19,677 nucleotides of DNA, from the NCBI GenBank assembly GCA_035259205.1, contig DATFWO010000345.1, positions 1 through 19,677 of the forward strand. Reading direction: 5' to 3'. How positions within the stretch are numbered: position 1 is the stretch's first letter; each line of letters starts with the position of its first letter. The translations under genes were made by a program, and so were the position numbers. Under the pieces are notes generated by a model. The model searched no databases. It worked only from the letters and a program-made list of their open reading frames with translations, and was not told the DNA's origin. This DNA comes from SG8-41 sp035259205 (GTDB lineage: Bacteria; Pseudomonadota; Gammaproteobacteria; Burkholderiales; SG8-41). Positions 9,425 to 16,200 of this stretch are shown one piece after another.

Positions 9425-10633
9425 ATGTCGACCTTCCTACCGCAGTTCCCGCCGCCCGCAAGCCCGCTGGCGCTGTTCGGGCTCCTGCTGATTGCCGGTG
9501 TAATCGGCGGGGAGCTCGCCCATCGCGTAGCACGCCTGCCGCGCATCGTCGGCTACGTGGTGACCGGCATGGTGCTCGGCGCGAGCGGATTCAACGTCCT
9601 CGACGCGAAACTGGTCGACGAGGCGTGGATCTTCGTCGAGATCGCCCTGGGGCTGGTCTTGTTCGAGCTCGGCCTGCGCCTCGACTTCGCCTGGCTCAGG
9701 CGCGACCGCTGGCTGCTCGCGACTGGCCTCGCGGAGAGCGCATTGTCGTACGCGCTGATGTATTTCGCGCTGGTCTTCCTGGACGTGGGGTCGCTGCACG
9801 CCGCCGTGGCTGCGGCCATCGGGGTTTCCACCTCGCCGGCGGTGGTCATGCTGGTGGCGCAGGAGCTGCGCGCCGAGGGGCAGGTCACGGAACGGGCATT
9901 GAACCTGGTCGCCATCAACAGCGTCGTGGCATTCGTGCTCTCGACGATGCTGCTCTCCTGGATACATCACGAGTATCGCGCGAGCTGGACGGTCGCCGTG
10001 CTGCATCCCATCTACCTCTTCAGCGGCTCGCTTCTGCTCGGGTATGCCGCCTTCCTCGCCGCGCTGTGGATGTCGCGATGGATAGGCAAGAGAGCGGATG
10101 CCCATTTCGTGGTGCTGCTTGCATTGATCATCGCCAGCATCGGGGTGGCTCGCATGCTCGAGCTTTCGGCGCTGATCGCCCTGCTTGTGTTCGGCGTATT
10201 TTCGCGCAACTACGATGAGCGTCACGACCTGGTGGCGGTGGACTTGAGCGTAGTCGGCCAGTTGTTCTTCGTCGTCCTGTTCGTCGTGGGCGGGGCCAGG
10301 CTGGAGCTTTTCGAGCTGGCGGCGGGCGGCACGGTCGCGCTCGCCTACATCCTCGCCCGCTTCGCCGGAAAATCGCTCGCCGTGATGAGCCTGGCTCCCT
10401 TTTCCCGTGTGCGCCCGGGCGTGGCCGGCATGTTGTGCCTCGCGCTGACCCCGATGTCGGGCATGGCGCTGGCGATGGTGCAGGGCACGGCCAGTCTCTA
10501 TCCCGAGTTCACTGCCAGACTTTCGACCATCGTCCTGTCGGCTGCGGTCGTCCTGGAACTGTTCGGTCCGCTGGCGGTCCAGTTTGCTTTTCGGCACGCC
10601 GGTGAGGCGAAGGACCCCGGAGAGCAGCCGTGA
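9425..10633 (+). CDS. Cation:proton antiporter-like membrane protein with altered ion site
   Basis: A 402-residue polytopic membrane protein of the monovalent cation:proton antiporter superfamily. It begins with the helix pattern LALFGLLLIAGVIGGELAHR and LPRIVGYVVTGMVLGASG, typical of the Kef/CPA2-like group, but has no C-terminal RCK (TrkA-N) domain. In canonical antiporters two acidic sites lie 28-29 residues apart (TDP and ND). Here the aligned places read T136-S137-P138 and N165-S166, so both Asp residues are replaced by Ser. It may therefore be a non-canonical transporter or a sensor rather than a standard exchanger. Its stop overlaps the start of the next gene by four bases, indicating translational coupling with a glutamate-cysteine-ligase-like enzyme. 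It follows otsA after 86 bases, consistent with an osmotic or pH stress group. Start ATG 9425 has only a weak ribosome binding site. Confidence 0.85.
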   Translation: MSTFLPQFPPPASPLALFGLLLIAGVIGGELAHRVARLPRIVGYVVTGMVLGASGFNVLDAKLVDEAWIFVEIALGLVLFELGLRLDFAWLRRDRWLLATGLAESALSYALMYFALVFLDVGSLHAAVAAAIGVSTSPAVVMLVAQELRAEGQVTERALNLVAINSVVAFVLSTMLLSWIHHEYRASWTVAVLHPIYLFSGSLLLGYAAFLAALWMSRWIGKRADAHFVVLLALIIASIGVARMLELSALIALLVFGVFSRNYDERHDLVAVDLSVVGQLFFVVLFVVGGARLELFELAAGGTVALAYILARFAGKSLAVMSLAPFSRVRPGVAGMLCLALTPMSGMALAMVQGTASLYPEFTARLSTIVLSAAVVLELFGPLAVQFAFRHAGEAKDPGEQP

Positions 10634-11766
10634 GCGGGAATCTGGAGTTCAAGGCTTCTGCGGCGCTCACGATCGGCACCGAGCTCGAGCTGCAGATCCT
10701 GAACTCGCGAGACTACAACTTGGCGCGCGACGCGGCCGATCTGATCGGCCTGATCGAAAAAAATGGCCATCCCGGTGCGGTCAAGCCTGAAATCACCGAG
10801 AGCATGATCGAGCTCAACTCGTCGGTGCATCAACGGCATGAGACGCTTGCGGCCGAGCTGCGAGAATTGCGCGACGCCGTCGTGCGGGCCGCGGAGCGGC
10901 TCAACGTACGCATCGCCGGCGGCGGCTCGCATCCGTTTCACAACTGGAACGACCGGCGCGTCTATCCCACAGAGCGCTTCAAGCAGATCCTCGAGCTCTA
11001 CGGCTATCTCGCCAAGCAATTCACCATTTTCGGCCAGCATGTGCACGTCGGATGCCCCACCGGAGACGAGGCGATCTACCTCGTCCACATGCTGAGTCGC
11101 TACGTGCCTCATTTCATCGCCCTTTCGGCGTCCTCGCCGTTCCAGCAGGGCGAGGACACGTCGTACCAGTCCTCGCGGTTGAACACCGTGAGCGCATTTC
11201 CGCTCTCCGGGCAGATGCCGTTCGTGCACTCGTGGGGCGAATTCATCGAGTACTTCAACAAGATGCGCGGCTACGGCATCGTCGAGAGCATGAAGGATTT
11301 CTATTGGGACGTTCGTCCCAAGCCCGAATACGGAACGGTGGAGGTCCGCGTGTTCGATACGCCGCTCACCGTGGAGCGCGCGGCAGCGCTCGTGGCATAC
11401 GTTCAGAGCCTGGCCCGTCACCTGTTGAGCGACCGGCCGCGTGCGCCGTCACGAGACGTCTACACGCTGCACAACTACAACCGGTTTCAGGCGTGCCGTT
11501 ACGGACTGCAAGGGGTTTTCATCGATGGCTACACCGAGCGCCACGTGAGCTTGCGCGACGACGTGCTGGAGACTCTTTCAATTCTCGCGCCGCACGCGGC
11601 GGAGCTCGGCGCGGGGGCCGCGCTCGAGGATATAGCCGGCCATGTCAGGGCGGACGCGAGCGACGCGAAGTGGCTGCGGGAAGCCTATCGGGAGCGCGGG
11701 TCGCTCAACGATGTGGCTCGCATGCAAAGCGACCGCTGGATGGGGCGTGCCGTAGCGCCTGGATGA
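10630..11766 (+). CDS. YbdK-type carboxylate-amine ligase (glutamate-cysteine ligase family 2)
   Basis: A 378-residue GCS2-family ATP-dependent ligase, close to the length of E. coli YbdK. Family landmarks are TIGTELELQ near the N-terminus (E18, E20), EITESMIELNSS, the GGGSHPFHNWNDRRVYP segment, GQHVHVG at 135-141, and the SASSPFQQGEDTSYQSSR region. YbdK has weak glutamate-cysteine ligase activity in vitro and its physiological substrate is not settled, so 'carboxylate-amine ligase' is the safest name. The start is GTG 10630, in the four-base overlap GTGA with the stop of the antiporter-like gene, so the two proteins are probably made in fixed proportion. Because Kef-type antiporters are controlled by glutathione and its adducts, a thiol-peptide link between the two is attractive but unproven. 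Confidence 0.9.
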   Translation: MSGNLEFKASAALTIGTELELQILNSRDYNLARDAADLIGLIEKNGHPGAVKPEITESMIELNSSVHQRHETLAAELRELRDAVVRAAERLNVRIAGGGSHPFHNWNDRRVYPTERFKQILELYGYLAKQFTIFGQHVHVGCPTGDEAIYLVHMLSRYVPHFIALSASSPFQQGEDTSYQSSRLNTVSAFPLSGQMPFVHSWGEFIEYFNKMRGYGIVESMKDFYWDVRPKPEYGTVEVRVFDTPLTVERAAALVAYVQSLARHLLSDRPRAPSRDVYTLHNYNRFQACRYGLQGVFIDGYTERHVSLRDDVLETLSILAPHAAELGAGAALEDIAGHVRADASDAKWLREAYRERGSLNDVARMQSDRWMGRAVAPG

Positions 11767-11875
11767 GCCGCCACAAGGCATGAACCGATCCGCACGCCAC
11801 CGGTCCAATCCATAGTCAACTTGGACGAAGGTAGGCGCGTTACGGGTGCGCCGCGCAAACGGACAGGAGGAAATC

Positions 11876-12421
11876 ATGTTACACAGCTACAGGATCAGAC
11901 TGATTGCCGTCACGGCGGTCGCAGCTGCGCTAGGCTCCCTCGCGCCGGCGTATGCCCAGGAGCAGGGCAGAGCTTATGGCGAGCGGCAGGTGAAACCCGC
12001 CGCGCAAGCGATGCCGGCGGAGCAGGGCAGGTCGGGCGATCGCATCGCTTACGTATCGGGAGGCGTGGGAGACGATTCGTCGGACCGTATGGCGAGCCTG
12101 GCGAGGGAGTACAACTTGAAGCTGATGTTCACGCTCACCGAAGGCAATTACCTCGCGGACGTGAGCGTCGTGGTAACGGATGCCAGGGGCAACAGGCTTA
12201 TCGACGACGTGTCCAATGGCCCCTTCTTCTTCGCGAAGCTGCCCCCGGGCCAGTACACCGTCGCCGCGACCTTCGACGGGAAGACGCAGACGCGCAAGGT
12301 GAATCTGGGGAAAGGGATGCAGCAGGCGCACATGAGCTGGCGGGGCAATCCGCCCGACGATTTCCCGGGCCCGCATGACGGCCCCCGTACCAGCGGCAAG
12401 GTCATGGAATCGCGCAACTGA
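11876..12421 (+). CDS. Exported protein with carboxypeptidase-regulatory-like domain
   Basis: A 181-residue protein of unknown function. Residues 1-28 are a Sec signal peptide (Arg at 6 and 8, hydrophobic core, cleavage predicted after AYA at 25-27 or close by), so it is periplasmic or secreted. A low-complexity Gln/Ala/Gly linker follows. Residues about 70-145 (NLKLMFTLTEGNYLADVSV, then LPPGQYTVAATFDGKTQTRK) look like the small beta-sandwich seen in carboxypeptidase regulatory-like domains. The tail is Pro/Gly/Asp-rich. The start is ATG 11876, chosen for the excellent Shine-Dalgarno AGGAGG at 11865-11870, five bases upstream, and because the signal peptide starts there; an upstream in-frame ATG at 11846 would spoil it. 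It lies 109 bases after the ligase gene and ends before a strong terminator. Confidence 0.8.
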   Translation: MLHSYRIRLIAVTAVAAALGSLAPAYAQEQGRAYGERQVKPAAQAMPAEQGRSGDRIAYVSGGVGDDSSDRMASLAREYNLKLMFTLTEGNYLADVSVVVTDARGNRLIDDVSNGPFFFAKLPPGQYTVAATFDGKTQTRKVNLGKGMQQAHMSWRGNPPDDFPGPHDGPRTSGKVMESRN

Positions 12422-12450
12422 CGACGCCTGAGCTTCCGGCTGGCTGACGT

Positions 12451-12479
12451 CGGCGGCGGATTTTTTCCGCCGCCGTTTT
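12451..12479 (+). terminator. Rho-independent terminator
   Basis: A 9-base-pair perfect stem, CGGCGGCGG at 12451-12459 and CCGCCGCCG at 12467-12475, encloses a 7-base loop rich in T and is followed by TTTT. It lies 30 bases past the stop of the exported protein and closes the + strand group. Read on the minus strand there is no T-run after the stem, so it should act mainly on the + strand. Confidence 0.85.
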
Positions 12480-12510
12480 GCGTACCAAACGTGCGCTTGA
12501 AACACGCGGG

Positions 12511-13743
12511 CTAGAGCAGTAGCCCGAGCTTTCTCGCCAGCCACCTCGTCGTCGTCGCCTGGATCATGATCGTCATCATGATGGCGATGAAAGTGATCGC
12601 CGCGATGAGATCGGCCGCGGGCGCTTTCATCCCGATCAGCAGCCCCGCGAGCGCCGCCGGTATCACGCCGGTTTCGCGCGTCCAGCACATGAACAGAAGC
12701 TCGGCGAGGCTCCATCTTGCGCGCCGGTCGGGTGCCGCGCACAGGAATACCGCCAGCGGCCGGGCGACCAGCATGAAGATCACTACCACGACGATACCGC
12801 CGCCGAGATAGCGGTTCATCAGGTCGAAATCCACCTGCGACCCGAGCAGCACGAAGATCAACATGCGCATCAGGAGGGCGGTCGTGGCGACGAAGTCGTC
12901 CAGCCTGCCCGCTTCCCCCGGCTCCATACGGAATCCAAGCGCATCCTTGTTGCCGAGTACCATTCCGAACACGAACACCGCCATGAACCCGCTGGCCTGC
13001 AGGCCGTCGGCCCCGAGATAGGCGCCGATTACGGCCATGAGGGTGACCGCGGGGGCATGCCGGACCAGGAAAGAGTACTTTTCGTGCGCGATCAGGAACG
13101 CGGCGGCGTATCCCAGGATTGCGCCGGCGGCGATGCCCACGCCCGATTGCTTGATGAGATCGAGCAGAGCGGCCGACAGCAAAAAATCCCCCGTTCCGGC
13201 GGCAACCGCGAGCACGGCGAAAGTTCCGATCGCGCCGGTCGCATCGTTGAAGGCCGATTCGCTCATCACGGTTTGCGCGACTCGCTCCCTGATTCTAACC
13301 TGCCGGAGTATCGGAACGAGCGTTGCCGGGTCTGTCGATGCGATCGTCATTCCCAGCAGCAGGGCGACCATGAAGGGCAGGGCGAGAGCAAGATGCGCGG
13401 CGACCGCAGTGACTGCCGCGGTGACCAAGACTCCTGCGGTTGCCAGCAGGGTGATCGTGATCCATACCTCCTTCAGGACCTTGAGGCGCAGCGAGGCGCC
13501 CCCGTCGAACAGGATGTAGCAGGAGCCGAATATGAGGATGAGCTGGTTCAGCGCGGAATCCGCGCGTATGTGGATCAGCCCCGATGCGGCGGGACCGAGC
13601 GCGATGCCGGTCAGGAGGAACACGACGACGTCGGGTACGTTGAGCTTCTGCGCCAGAAATCCAGACAGCGTGCCCGCGAGAAGTATGATGCCGAAGACGA
13701 GGAGGATATGCTTGGCCAGCTCGGTCGCGACGCTCGGGTCCAA
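12511..13743 (-). CDS. NhaP/CPA1-type monovalent cation:proton antiporter
   Basis: A 410-residue membrane protein with about 12 predicted helices and no C-terminal regulatory domain. The transport core is intact: ASTDPATLVPIL with T137-D138-P139, and MSESAFNDATG with N166-D167, the conserved acidic sites of CPA1-type Na+(K+)/H+ antiporters. It should exchange Na+ or K+ for protons across the inner membrane. The start is TTG at 13743-13741, supported by a strong Shine-Dalgarno, GAGAGGAG as read on the minus strand (13758-13751), seven bases upstream; no in-frame ATG lies near the N-terminus of the homology. It is the only minus-strand gene in the window, converges with the trehalose/antiporter group and diverges from the TRAP operon. 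No terminator was seen for it within the 30 bases after its stop. Confidence 0.92.
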   Translation of the reverse strand: MDPSVATELAKHILLVFGIILLAGTLSGFLAQKLNVPDVVVFLLTGIALGPAASGLIHIRADSALNQLILIFGSCYILFDGGASLRLKVLKEVWITITLLATAGVLVTAAVTAVAAHLALALPFMVALLLGMTIASTDPATLVPILRQVRIRERVAQTVMSESAFNDATGAIGTFAVLAVAAGTGDFLLSAALLDLIKQSGVGIAAGAILGYAAAFLIAHEKYSFLVRHAPAVTLMAVIGAYLGADGLQASGFMAVFVFGMVLGNKDALGFRMEPGEAGRLDDFVATTALLMRMLIFVLLGSQVDFDLMNRYLGGGIVVVVIFMLVARPLAVFLCAAPDRRARWSLAELLFMCWTRETGVIPAALAGLLIGMKAPAADLIAAITFIAIMMTIMIQATTTRWLARKLGLLL

Positions 13744-14148
13744 TTTCCGCTCCTCTCAAAGCGGCCCAGTATGCCCGAATCCGTGCGCCCGAACGGGCGG
13801 TCCCGGCACTGGCGTCCCGGTTCACCCGTTATTGCCCTCCGCGCCCCTCGCCATCGCAAGCCGGTACAACGTGTCCGTCGTAGTGAGGGTTTGGGAGCGC
13901 CCTCGCGCGGGAAAATGGAATAACCGGCGTCAGGCTTATGTAAGCGCCGGGTGCCAATCCAGGGCCGATGCGCGGCTGTGCGTTACCGCTTGATTTTGCT
14001 GGTTTCGAGGTATAGGATTTCCGCGGACTAGTAAGGCGTTTCGCATACCAAAAATGGATCCCCGGATATCCGCGGTGCGATTAAGAGGGAATCTCAGTAT
14101 CATGAACGCCGCCTTGCCCGCCAACCTACTACACGCCCGGAGGAGAAA
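13744..14148. other. Divergent intergenic region between antiporter and TRAP operon
   Basis: This 405-base gap should hold promoters for both the minus-strand antiporter and the + strand TRAP operon. It holds an imperfect hairpin: CCGGC 13924-13928 and GCTTA 13934-13938 pair with TAAGC 13941-13945 and GCCGG 13946-13950, leaving a 5-base bulge. The half near dctP is more AT-rich. No gene longer than about 20 codons can be supported in it. Confidence 0.45.
13990..14018 (+). promoter_or_regulatory. Candidate sigma-70 promoter for the TRAP operon
   Basis: TTGATT at 13990-13995 (4 of 6 matches to the -35 consensus) and TAGGAT at 14013-14018 (4 of 6 to the -10 consensus) are separated by 17 bases. 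The predicted start would leave an mRNA leader of about 120 bases before dctP. This was read by eye only; TATAGG at 14011-14016 with a 15-base spacer is an alternative -10. Confidence 0.35.
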
Positions 14149-15399
14149 ATGCTCAAGAAACTACTGAAGAAAGACGCAACGACGCAAGACGGCGAGCGTA
14201 CGTCGCGCCGGAGGTTCCTGACGAAGGCAGCCGCGACGACGGGCGCTGCGATGGCGGCATTCCCGATGTTTGCCGCTGCGCAGGACAAGAAGGGCGACGC
14301 CAAAGGCGATGCCAAGTCCGCCGCTCCTGCAGCGCCCGCCGTCGTCTCGTCGGCCGGCCCGACCTCGATGCGGTGGCAGAGCACGTGGCCCGCGAAGGAT
14401 ATCTTTCACGAATACGCGCTCGACTACGCCAAGAAGGTGAACGACATGACCGGCGGCGACCTCCGGATCGAGGTGCTTCCGGCGGGGGCGGTCGTGCCGG
14501 CCTTCGGGTTGCTCGATGCCGTATCGAAAGGCACCCTGGACGGCGGACACGGGGTGCTTGTTTATCACTATGGCAAGCAGAACGCTTTGGCGCTGTGGGG
14601 CTCGAGCCCGGCGTTCGGCATGGATGCCAACATGCTGCTCGCCTGGCACAGGTACGGCGGCGGCAAGGAGTTGCTCACCAAGCTCTACAATTCCATCGGC
14701 GCGAGCGTCGTGTCCTTCCCTTACGGACCGATGCCGACGCAGCCCCTCGGGTGGTACAAGAAGCCGATCACCAAGCCGGAAGACTTCAAGGGCCTGAAGT
14801 TCCGGACGGTCGGCATATCCATTGACCTCTTCACCGGCATGGGCGCAGCAGTGAACGCGCTGCCGGGCGGCGAAATCGTGCCGGCGATGGATCGCGGGCT
14901 GCTCGACGCGGCGGAGTTCAACAACGCCACTTCCGACCGCATCCTCGGGTTCCCCGACGTGTCCAAGGTGTGCATGCTCCAGAGCTACCACCAGAACGCC
15001 GAGCAGTTCGAGATCATGTTCAACAAGGCGCGCTTCGACGCCTTGCCCGCCAAGATCAGGGCGATCATCGAGTTAGCCGTGGAGGCCGCTTCCGCCGACA
15101 TGTCGTGGAAGGCGATCCACCGCTACTCCCAGGACTACATCGAGCTGCAGACCAAGCACAACGTCAAGTTCTACAAGACGCCGGACTCGGTGCTGCAGAA
15201 GCAGCTCCAGATCTTCGACCAGGTGCTGGAAAAGAGGAAGGACAACGCGTTGTTCGTCGAAATCGTCGAATCGCAGCGCAAGTTTGCCGAGCGGACGGTG
15301 CGCTGGGACCTCGACACCAACGTTCCGCGGCGCATGGCCTACAACTACTACTTCGGCAAGGCGGGCGCCGGCAAGGGCGCGGAGAAGAAGAAGGCCTGA
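14149..15399 (+). CDS. dctP: TRAP transporter substrate-binding protein, Tat-exported
   Basis: A 416-residue periplasmic binding protein of the DctP/TakP family. The N-terminus has a twin-arginine motif, S19-R-R-R-F-L-T-K26, a hydrophobic core and a probable cleavage site after AAA at 42-44; an Ala/Lys-rich linker follows. The mature protein has the TRAP hallmark Arg at R219 in LKFRTVG and the segment GGEIVPAMDRGLLDAAEF, where E256-F257 is at the place of the Glu-Trp pair that, from memory, helps coordinate Na+ in the 2-oxo-acid-binding protein TakP. The overall pattern is closest to the TakP/lactate-binding branch, so a 2-oxo or 2-hydroxy monocarboxylate is the likely ligand. Tat export suggests that it folds in the cytoplasm, perhaps with a bound ion. 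Ribosome binding site GGAGGAG 14139-14145. First gene of the TRAP operon. Confidence 0.93.
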   Translation: MLKKLLKKDATTQDGERTSRRRFLTKAAATTGAAMAAFPMFAAAQDKKGDAKGDAKSAAPAAPAVVSSAGPTSMRWQSTWPAKDIFHEYALDYAKKVNDMTGGDLRIEVLPAGAVVPAFGLLDAVSKGTLDGGHGVLVYHYGKQNALALWGSSPAFGMDANMLLAWHRYGGGKELLTKLYNSIGASVVSFPYGPMPTQPLGWYKKPITKPEDFKGLKFRTVGISIDLFTGMGAAVNALPGGEIVPAMDRGLLDAAEFNNATSDRILGFPDVSKVCMLQSYHQNAEQFEIMFNKARFDALPAKIRAIIELAVEAASADMSWKAIHRYSQDYIELQTKHNVKFYKTPDSVLQKQLQIFDQVLEKRKDNALFVEIVESQRKFAERTVRWDLDTNVPRRMAYNYYFGKAGAGKGAEKKKA

Positions 15400-15422
15400 A
15401 CGCCTGCGCGATGGCCGACCAG

Positions 15423-15454
15423 AACACCATCCGCCCCCGGGTGGTGTTTTTTTT
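15423..15454 (+). terminator. Intrinsic terminator/attenuator inside the TRAP operon
   Basis: AACACCATCC at 15423-15432 pairs with GGGTGGTGTT at 15439-15448 over ten base pairs (one G-T), with a 6-base loop, and eight T residues run from 15447 to 15454. It is a textbook rho-independent terminator between dctP and dctQ. It starts 24 bases after the dctP stop and ends 32 bases before the dctQ start. Partial read-through would give more binding protein than permease, as is common in binding-protein-dependent transporters. Confidence 0.85.
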
Positions 15455-15486
15455 GGATCGTGGCCCATGAAGGAGGGAAGCGGAGG

Positions 15487-16146
15487 ATGAGCTCATCGAT
15501 ATCCACGCCGCGAAGAGCGTCGGGCGTGCAGACGCTGCTGCTCCTCGTCGACAGGATCAGCACCTGGGTCGGCAAGGCCTTTTCGTGGTTCATCGTGCTG
15601 CTGACGCTGCACGTCGCATGGGAGGTCTTTTCCCGCTACGCGCTCGACAACCCGCGGTCCTGGGCCTTCGATGTCATGATCATGTTCTACGGCACGCTCT
15701 TCATGATGGCCGGGGCGTATACGCTGGCGCAGAACAGCCACGTCCGCGGCGATGTCATCTACGGCTTCCTTACACCGCGCACGCAGGCTGTCTTCGACCT
15801 CACGTTGTACATCGTGTTCTTCCTGCCCGGCGTGATTGCGCTCACCTACGCCGGCTACTACTACGCGGCCGATTCCTGGCACATCAACGAGCATTCGAAC
15901 ATTACGGCCGAGGGGCCCCCGGTCTATCCGTTCAAGACGGTCATCCCACTTGCCGGCGCGTTCGTCCTGCTCCAGGGCATCGTCGAGATCATCCGCTGCG
16001 TGATCTGCATCAAGGAGGGCGAGTGGCCCTCCCGCGTGGCCGACGTCGTCGAAGTGGACGTGGACAAGCTGAAGGAGATGGTCCACGTCAAAGACGAGGA
16101 TATCCAGAAGCTCGACGAGCTCGTCGTGAAGCAGGAGCAGAAGTGA
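15487..16146 (+). CDS. dctQ: TRAP transporter small permease
   Basis: A 219-residue four-helix DctQ-type membrane protein, the small integral subunit that pairs with DctM. Predicted helices lie at about 33-52, 65-85, 101-121 and 147-170; the conserved segment WEVFSRYALDNPRSWAFDVMIM lies between the first two. Most DctQ proteins are 160-180 residues; this one has an extra highly charged tail (about 180-219, DVDKLKEMVHVKDEDIQKL) that should form a cytoplasmic amphipathic or coiled-coil helix. The start chosen is ATG 15487, with AGGAGGG at 15470-15476 ten bases upstream and GGAGG directly before it; a GTG at 15460 is in frame but would place the start inside the Shine-Dalgarno region. It lies after an intrinsic terminator, so its expression depends on read-through or an unseen promoter. 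Confidence 0.9.
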   Translation: MSSSISTPRRASGVQTLLLLVDRISTWVGKAFSWFIVLLTLHVAWEVFSRYALDNPRSWAFDVMIMFYGTLFMMAGAYTLAQNSHVRGDVIYGFLTPRTQAVFDLTLYIVFFLPGVIALTYAGYYYAADSWHINEHSNITAEGPPVYPFKTVIPLAGAFVLLQGIVEIIRCVICIKEGEWPSRVADVVEVDVDKLKEMVHVKDEDIQKLDELVVKQEQK

Positions 16147-16200
16147 ACGAGAGAACGAGGGAGGGCAGCCCCCGATAGAACCCCGAGTCGGCGGCGGCAC

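Noticed and set aside
9437..10597. 386-codon open frame on the minus strand, opposite the antiporter-like gene
   Set aside because: The product is a Gln/His/Arg-rich shadow of a membrane protein gene; there is no start context or family signal.
12451..12479. Bidirectional terminator for the converging genes
   Set aside because: On the minus strand the stem is not followed by a T-run, so only the + strand role is supported.
14102..14167. A 21-codon leader-peptide frame overlapping the dctP start
   Set aside because: It has a GAGGGA-like element upstream at long spacing, but no attenuator-like codon run or hairpin pair, and could easily be chance.
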